Shown: positions 32,914-37,840 of the stretch, in pieces
Numbering within the stretch: position 1 is the stretch's first letter
Layout: each line of letters begins with the position of its first letter
Assembly: GCA_015680685.1 (NCBI GenBank)
Contig: MNCI01023752.1
Location: 1-37,840, forward strand
Direction of reading: 5' to 3'
Length of the DNA: 37,840 nucleotides
Source: Gnetum montanum
Lineage: Eukaryota > Streptophyta > Gnetopsida > Gnetales > Gnetaceae
The notes under the pieces: model-generated
Seen by the model: the letters and a program-made list of their open reading frames with translations, nothing else
What the model was told of the DNA's origin: nothing
Database searches by the model: none
Program-made: the position numbers and the translations under genes

Positions 32914-32931
32914 CCCCAGCAACAACACTGA
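32914..32931 (-). other. Inner primer binding site of E6
   Basis: Minus reads GTGTTGTTGCTGGGGATC just inside the partial LTR end CATCA. It resembles TGGCGCCGTTGCCGGGGATC. Confidence 0.7.
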
Positions 32932-33395
32932 TGATGAGTGGTTGAAGGTACCCCTACGCTCAACCATATGAATCACGAAGCATTCATGTGTGATCCAATC
33001 AAATTCTATAGACTCTATGTCTTTTGGTACACTAGTCTTCCAAGAAATGAACCTTACCTTAATAGTTATTCATTGTCTTCCTAATTACACTTATGATGCA
33101 CAAGGGTATGGTTAAGTGTAATTGGGGCATATGATTTTTATTATTTTATATTTTATGTTTCTTGGTACTTAGAGTTGAGATGAAGTTATTTAATCACTAA
33201 TAATTTAACTAATTAAGTAATCTCTAACTAGTCCTAACATAAGCATTCCTTCCCACTTTCCATACACATCCTAAACCCATGTATCCACTGCTAGGTTACC
33301 AAGCGCTACACTACTAGGCACACCAAGCAATAATGCTGTTGGGATTACTAAGAAAATATGTATTTATGCTCAAAGAAATCATACTTATGTGTTTA
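32932..33395 (-). repeat. Partial LTR copy in E6 leader
   Basis: Matches 33582-34047 of the complete 5' LTR closely (U5/R side on minus) and stops abruptly at GTGTTTA. It lacks U3 and the TATA box. Confidence 0.85.
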
Positions 33396-33430
33396 AATAA
33401 GACACCATCACACTTGTGAGAAGAAGACAT
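33396..33430 (-). pseudogene. Detached gag start of E6
   Basis: On minus an ATG opens MSSSHKCDGVLFK, matching MSSSHKSASL at the E5 gag start, then runs straight into the partial LTR. The true gag body is 600 bp further on and lacks this start. Confidence 0.7.
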
Positions 33431-33563
33431 TTTATAATAAATAAAATAATTAGTGTGCTTTTGTAATTATATAATTTGAGAATAATGTTGACCTTGTGGT
33501 TCATCCAACAATATTAATAATGTTCACTAATCCTAGATAGTGCACATTTTAAATAGAAAGGAT

Positions 33564-33581
33564 CCCCAGCAACAATGCAGA
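33564..33581 (-). other. Outer primer binding site of E6
   Basis: Minus reads TGCATTGTTGCTGGGGATC (with the LTR-adjacent C), next to the complete 5' LTR. Confidence 0.7.
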
Positions 33582-34519
33582 TGATGAGTGGTTGAAGGTA
33601 CCCCTACACTCAACCATATGAATCATGAAGCATTCATGTGTGATCCAATCAAATTCTATAGACTCTATGTCTTCTGGTACAATAGTCTTCCAAGAAATGA
33701 ACCTTACCTTAATAGTTATTTATTGTCTTCCTAATTACACTTGTGATGCACAAGGGTATGGTTAAGTGTAATTGAGGCATATGATTTTTATTATTTTATA
33801 TTTTATATTTCTTGGTACTTAGAGTTAAGATGAAGTGATTTAATCACTAATTTAATTTAACTAATTAAGTAATCTCTAACTAGTCCTACCATAAGCATTC
33901 CTTCCCACTTTCCATACACATCCTAAACCCATGTATCCACTGCTAGGTTACCAAGCGCTATGCTACTAGGCACACCAAGCAATAACGCTATTGGGATTAC
34001 TAAACAAATATGTGTTTACGCTCAAAGAAATCATACTTATGTGTTTAATATATTTAGATTAAATAATTAACTATTTTCTTAAAGTCCAATTTAGCTTAAT
34101 TAATTGCATATTTAATGAAGATAATGAATACATAAATAAATCATTAATCTAGTCTAAGTGCTACAAGGTGTGATCAAAAGGCTTGTATTTATTACCATAC
34201 ATACTAGTGTGGTTTAGGTACAATAGTGCATGAATAAATATTTGTACACTTTTTGACTCCTTCTGCTGGCACTTAGATAAATATTCTAACTTGCAAATGG
34301 AAAAACTGCAAGAGTTTTGCTACTACTATGACTTACCTTTTCATAAACATGATTGTGAGCTCATATTGATAGTTTTTATTATGCATCAATAGGGCCCACA
34401 GACATAGCAAATGCTATGTTGATGTGGCCCCGTTGAGGGGGCAACACCATGTAAATAAGGCCATGTTGACAAGGCCATGTCAACAAGGGTCCATTGACGT
34501 GACACTTTGATGCTTATCA
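33582..34519 (-). repeat. 5' LTR of E6
   Basis: 938 bp, partner of 22287-23185. On plus it starts TGATGAGTGGTTGAAGGTAC and ends TTTGATGCTTATCA. Its TATA region (ACTATCAATATG on minus, near 34360) is mutated compared with the 3' LTR. U3 carries GTTGATG, GTTGAC and CATTGACG motifs. Confidence 0.9.
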
Positions 34520-34524
34520 CCATT
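34520..34524. repeat. Right target-site duplication of E6 (CCATT)
   Basis: Exact match to 22282-22286. Confidence 0.9.
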
Positions 34525-36240
34525 GATCTAGTCTATTGTGTCAATGCATTTCCATAAATGAAAGATAAAAAAATTATATATACACATGACACTTAATATC
34601 AAATTTACATTTTGCTTCAAATGTGAAGGTAACTTTTTCAATTTTCAAAATCCATAATCTTCCAGAAGTCATAACCTCCTTACAACATACCTAATTTGAT
34701 TCATATTTTAACCCCTAAGCTCCCAAAGGTATTCTCTACATCATGGGGGCATCAATTCCCAAATTTTCCAATAAATTTTACTAAGACACACTGATTCGAC
34801 ATTAAACTAATATGAAAATGATGTTAAAAAGATAAAATACCAACAACTAACTATGTTTGAAACCAATACTTCAAAATAAAACATTCCTGTGCATGTACAA
34901 CCATTTGAAAACTTAATTGTCAATCTTTTGACATTGATAACCTTAAAAAATGATTAGAGAGTATTTAGGATTAAGAGATGAAACTAACATAATTGATCTA
35001 GGGTTATCTATGTGATTAGAAATGGCACCAAAATGGGAATTGCAATTAGAAGGGCCATTGTAGCCTAGAAAGAAAACACTGAGGGGAGAAAGAGGAACAC
35101 ATTAGCAATAAGCACAACAACAAGAATAAGTATCTAAGATCACACATGTCACCAGGCCATTACAAGAAGAGATTGAAGTGGAATCTATTTGCCATATTTC
35201 CACCCTAGAAATAGAGTAGTTAAGGTAGGATGAGATCACATGATCTAGGCCAAATATAGAAGTCACTCTCATGTAGGCCTGCCTGGAGAAGCTGAGAAGT
35301 AAAGAGGGTTAAGGAACAGTTCTTCAAGAAGTTGATCTTGATTTTGATCTCTGTAATGTGGGAACCGATCTTGATGTTAGTACCTAGGTGAAAAGTGGCT
35401 TGGATTAAAAGGTTGGATGAAATGATTGGTTAATTACTTGATGGAGTTTGCAAATAAATCCATTTTTTCTTATACCTTCTACCATTTTCTTTCTAAAGTT
35501 TGGGACAATTTCATAATTTCTTTAGACATGTTCCAAATCCTTCATTTGACTAACGAAGTTCCTCTTGGATACCCCTGATTTCATTAATATACTCCTTAAG
35601 GACATTCATTTGGTCATTGACTTGGGTCTCCATCATTCTTCAATGTACTCTTCAGGTTCCAAACATTGGTATGTTGATGAAATCAAGTGTTGGCAATCCT
35701 TGGCCTTTATGGTTCAATTTATGGATCACAAGATAGTTAATTGGTTTCATGAGAGGTTAGAACTATCATGAACTTATGCTTGACCACTGAATCCTAATTC
35801 TTTTGTGATCCTAAATGATGGCTTGAAAACAAATTTTCCATTATGCAAAAGTAGAATCTGATTGTTCCATGGTGTCTAGAAGGTTCAAATCTATTGGGAG
35901 AAATTTTTATTTGATTAAAAATGAACTTCAAAATTGTGATTTACAGCTATTTTAAGTTTCAAAAAATATTTCACATTTTTAAAGACTTCCCTAGACATGT
36001 TCCATCCTAGTACTACTCTAGGACGAGCATGCTTAATTGCAAAATTTTTATCTTACTTGCTACCACAACATCAAATTATCTTTTAATTTTTATTTTGTTT
36101 CACATTTCTAATTTTAAACTAATGTTCTTCTTTCTAACTGATATAAATTTTGAATTCTTTGTTAGTTGATGAAAAATTCAAATTCTCTATCTATTGACAA
36201 AAAATTTAAATTCTTCATCAATTGACAGAAGAAATTTTCT
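34525..36240. other. Unassigned AT-rich DNA right of E6
   Basis: No recognised domain, LTR or RNA gene. Short frames on both strands around 35550-35771 overlap each other and cannot be separated from chance. Confidence 0.4.
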
Positions 36241-36432
36241 ATCCTGAGGGGTAAGGATAGGGATGATGGAAAGAGTAAGGATGGTGGTAGTATCTAGAAG
36301 GACACAAAAGCAATAAGTAGGATGCACAAGGAGAGTGGCAATGATAGTGGGTGAAGGTTGAAGTTGCTTATGTAGTCTCTATTAGGGCCTAGATGGCCCA
36401 AGTGGGTTCTACGTAGTCCTCACAATCGCTTG

Positions 36433-36560
36433 CATGGCCTAGGTGGGGCCTACATGGCCTAGGTAGGGCCTACATGGCCAAGGTGGGATGCACAACCCTT
36501 GCTAAGGAATAGGAGGCCTAGGTAAGGCCTGCGAGGCTCAGGTGGGCCTACATGACCCTT
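36433..36560. repeat. 20-bp imperfect tandem repeat
   Basis: Units at 36433-36452 and 36453-36472 read CATGGCCTAGGTGGGGCCTA with one difference, and related GGCC-rich pieces continue to about 36560 and occur before it from about 36385. More GC-rich than its surroundings. Confidence 0.75.
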
Positions 36561-36635
36561 ACCAGGTCCTACAAGATTAAGGCAGCCATATGCGTAGATC
36601 AACATGACATAAGGTAGGTGATGGTTTCCCTCTAA

Positions 36636-37507
36636 TGGTACTAGAGGAGACAATGATTATCTGCATCAGTGGTATTTTTAGTTCACTAGAAAGATGATGA
36701 TTCTCAGCACTAGCAGTGTCTATGTTGCACTAGAGGAGGTAATGATTCTTGATGCTAGTAGTGTACATGATGCACTAGAGGGGATGGTGATTCTTGGCAC
36801 CAGTAGTGTTTGTAGTGTGCAAGAGGAGGCAAAAATTCCCAAGATCAATGGTATTTATAGTGTGCTAGAGACTACAATGATTCTCAACGTTGGCAATGGC
36901 CATAGTGCACCAAAGGGAGGAATGATTCTCTGCACCAGCAGTGTCCACAATGTGCTAGAGGAAATGATGATTCTTGATACCAGTAGTATCTATGGTGCAT
37001 TAAAGAATACAATGATTCTTAGAACTAGTAGTATCCATGGTGTGCCAAAGGATGCACCAGCGGTATCTATGGTACATTGAAGGAGATGATGATTTTTGGA
37101 ATCAACAGTATCCATGATGTGCCAAAGGAAACAACAATTCTGGGCATCGATAGTGTTCATAGTGTGCTAAAGTGGGTGATGATTCTTGGCATTGAAATTG
37201 TCTATGATGAACTAGAGGAGGTGACTATTCTTGGTGCCAGCAGTGTCCATGGTGCATCGAAGTGGGTGACGATTCCTAATACCAATAGTGTCTATGGTGC
37301 ATTGGAGGGAACAATGATTCCTAGTGCTAGCGATGTTTGTGGTGCATTGGAGGGGATGATGATTCATGACACCAATAGTGTTCACAGTGGACTATAGGGG
37401 GCAATAATTCCTAATGCATAGTAGACACCCATGTGTGCTAAATGAGGCAATGATTCCCAGCATCAAGGATGTCTACGGTGCACTAGAGGAGGTAATGACT
37501 CCCAATG
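36636..37507. repeat. 45-bp minisatellite, about 19 units
   Basis: Units recur every 45 bases (ATGATTCTT-like starts at 36697, 36742, 36787 and so on; 44 for the first), with a core like AGTAGTGTCTATGGTGCACT followed by AGAGGAGG. One shortened unit near 37050 shifts phase. In the plus frame each unit reads about 15 residues like MILDTSSVHGALEE, giving two long open stretches (36694-37080 and 37077-37397). Identity between units is moderate, so the array is old. I treat it as satellite DNA rather than a gene because the frame stays open simply through the period. Confidence 0.85.
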
Positions 37508-37840
37508 TTGACAAATAACAATGCTAGAAATAGTAGAAACATGAAAGGTAGTTAGGTAGACATTGGCATAGGATGAGGGCATGATGCAGTAGAGGATGGA
37601 CAACATGATGAAGGATGGACAATGATAGTATAGTGGTCAGTGTGGTAGGTGTGTGGTGGGTTAAGGTTATTATTACCAGCCCAACTTATACTTGACCAAC
37701 CTTGACACTACGATTAAGCCTTGTAGCCTTGTAGCGTAATGGCATGCTAGGCACTACACTATTGTTGAGATGGTTGTAATGATGCGATCATCTTTATGCT
37801 ATAGTGCAAGCCAGCTACAAGTCCTAGCCATTAAGGTTAG
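37508..37840. other. Unassigned sequence at right edge
   Basis: No coding frame or known repeat; holds a small GATGGACAA(T/C)ATGAT duplication near 37600 and CCTTGTAG twice near 37720. Confidence 0.4.

Larger units (their letters stand above)
32780..34047 (-). repeat. Tandem duplication spanning LTR, PBS and leader
   Basis: Two units about 650 bp apart: 32780-33395 and about 33430-34047. Each has the leader (AATAATTAGTGTGCTTTTG, GTGCACATTTTAAATAGAAA), the PBS and about 460 bp of LTR. The join after the first unit is at GTGTTTA followed by AATAAGACACC. Confidence 0.88.
22287..34519 (-). mobile_element. E6: full-length 12.2 kb Ty3/Gypsy element with a third ORF
   Basis: Bounded by LTRs with TGATGAG..GCTTATCA ends on plus and an exact CCATT duplication. 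Minus-strand order: 5' LTR (34519-33582), PBS and leader, a detached gag start, a partial second LTR with a second PBS, gag, protease, truncated RT, RNase H, integrase, spacer, LTR-like promoter, ORF3, PPT, 3' LTR. By eye the LTRs are roughly 85-90% identical. All catalytic domains are damaged. It is the only member here with an intact outline, so it shows the family's architecture. Confidence 0.92.

Noticed and set aside
35550-35771. Small gene right of E6, either minus (METQVNDQMN) or plus (MDTPDF)
   Set aside because: Two overlapping frames on opposite strands, both short, with no similarity I can name and stops nearby.
36694-37397. Two repeat-protein genes of 15-residue units
   Set aside because: The period is 45 bases, so a consensus without a stop keeps the frame open by itself; no promoter, domain or codon evidence.

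Overview
This window reads as intergenic DNA from a land plant with a large, repeat-rich nuclear genome. A gymnosperm or another giant-genome plant fits, but nothing here fixes the species. I see no cellular gene, rRNA, tRNA or CRISPR array. Almost everything recognisable is old Ty3/Gypsy (Metaviridae) LTR retrotransposon sequence of the Athila/Tat kind: gag zinc knuckle, aspartic protease, RT, RNase H and integrase in that order, no chromodomain, and in one family a PBS resembling the plant TGGCGCCGTTGCC type. All copies carry stops and frameshifts, many of which look like CAG to TAG or CAA to TAA changes.

Layout. E1 (179-8801, minus) is a complete element with two ~1.05-1.1 kb LTRs, an 8-bp terminal inverted repeat, PPT, PBS, gag, protease and an integrase tail; RT, RNase H and the integrase core are missing. 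A solo LTR of another family, E2 (4636-6364, plus, target duplication CTAGG), sits inside its gag. E3 (about 8917-12016, plus) is a 5' LTR, PBS and gag fragment. E4 (12017-12097, plus) is the CpG-rich start of a younger LTR of the same superfamily, cut by a 640-base assembly gap (12098-12737). E5 (12738-21111, minus) has gag, protease, RT, RNase H and integrase plus its 5' LTR; its 3' end is lost in the gap. A 1.2 kb stretch (21112-22281) is mostly unassigned. E6 (22287-34519, minus, target duplication CCATT on both sides) is a full 12.2 kb element of the E3/E5 family. The last 3.3 kb is AT-rich unassigned DNA followed by two minisatellites with 20-bp and 45-bp periods.

The most interesting structure is in E6. 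Downstream of integrase, on the sense strand, lies a 2.6 kb decayed third reading frame. Its first part resembles the 'putative plant transposon protein' domain and its second part is coiled-coil-like. Just upstream is a TATA box preceded by repeats of the same palindrome-like motif (CATCGATGGGGCC / CATCAATGGGGCC) that sits upstream of the TATA box in the LTR of this element. The third frame may therefore have had its own LTR-like promoter. E6 also carries a tandem duplication that gives it a second primer binding site, a second partial LTR and a detached gag start.

Caution: runs of N, single Ns around short segments, and a perfect 44-bp inverted repeat next to such Ns show that parts of the scaffold, especially 8826-8871, 12098-12737 and 13015-13063, may be assembly products.
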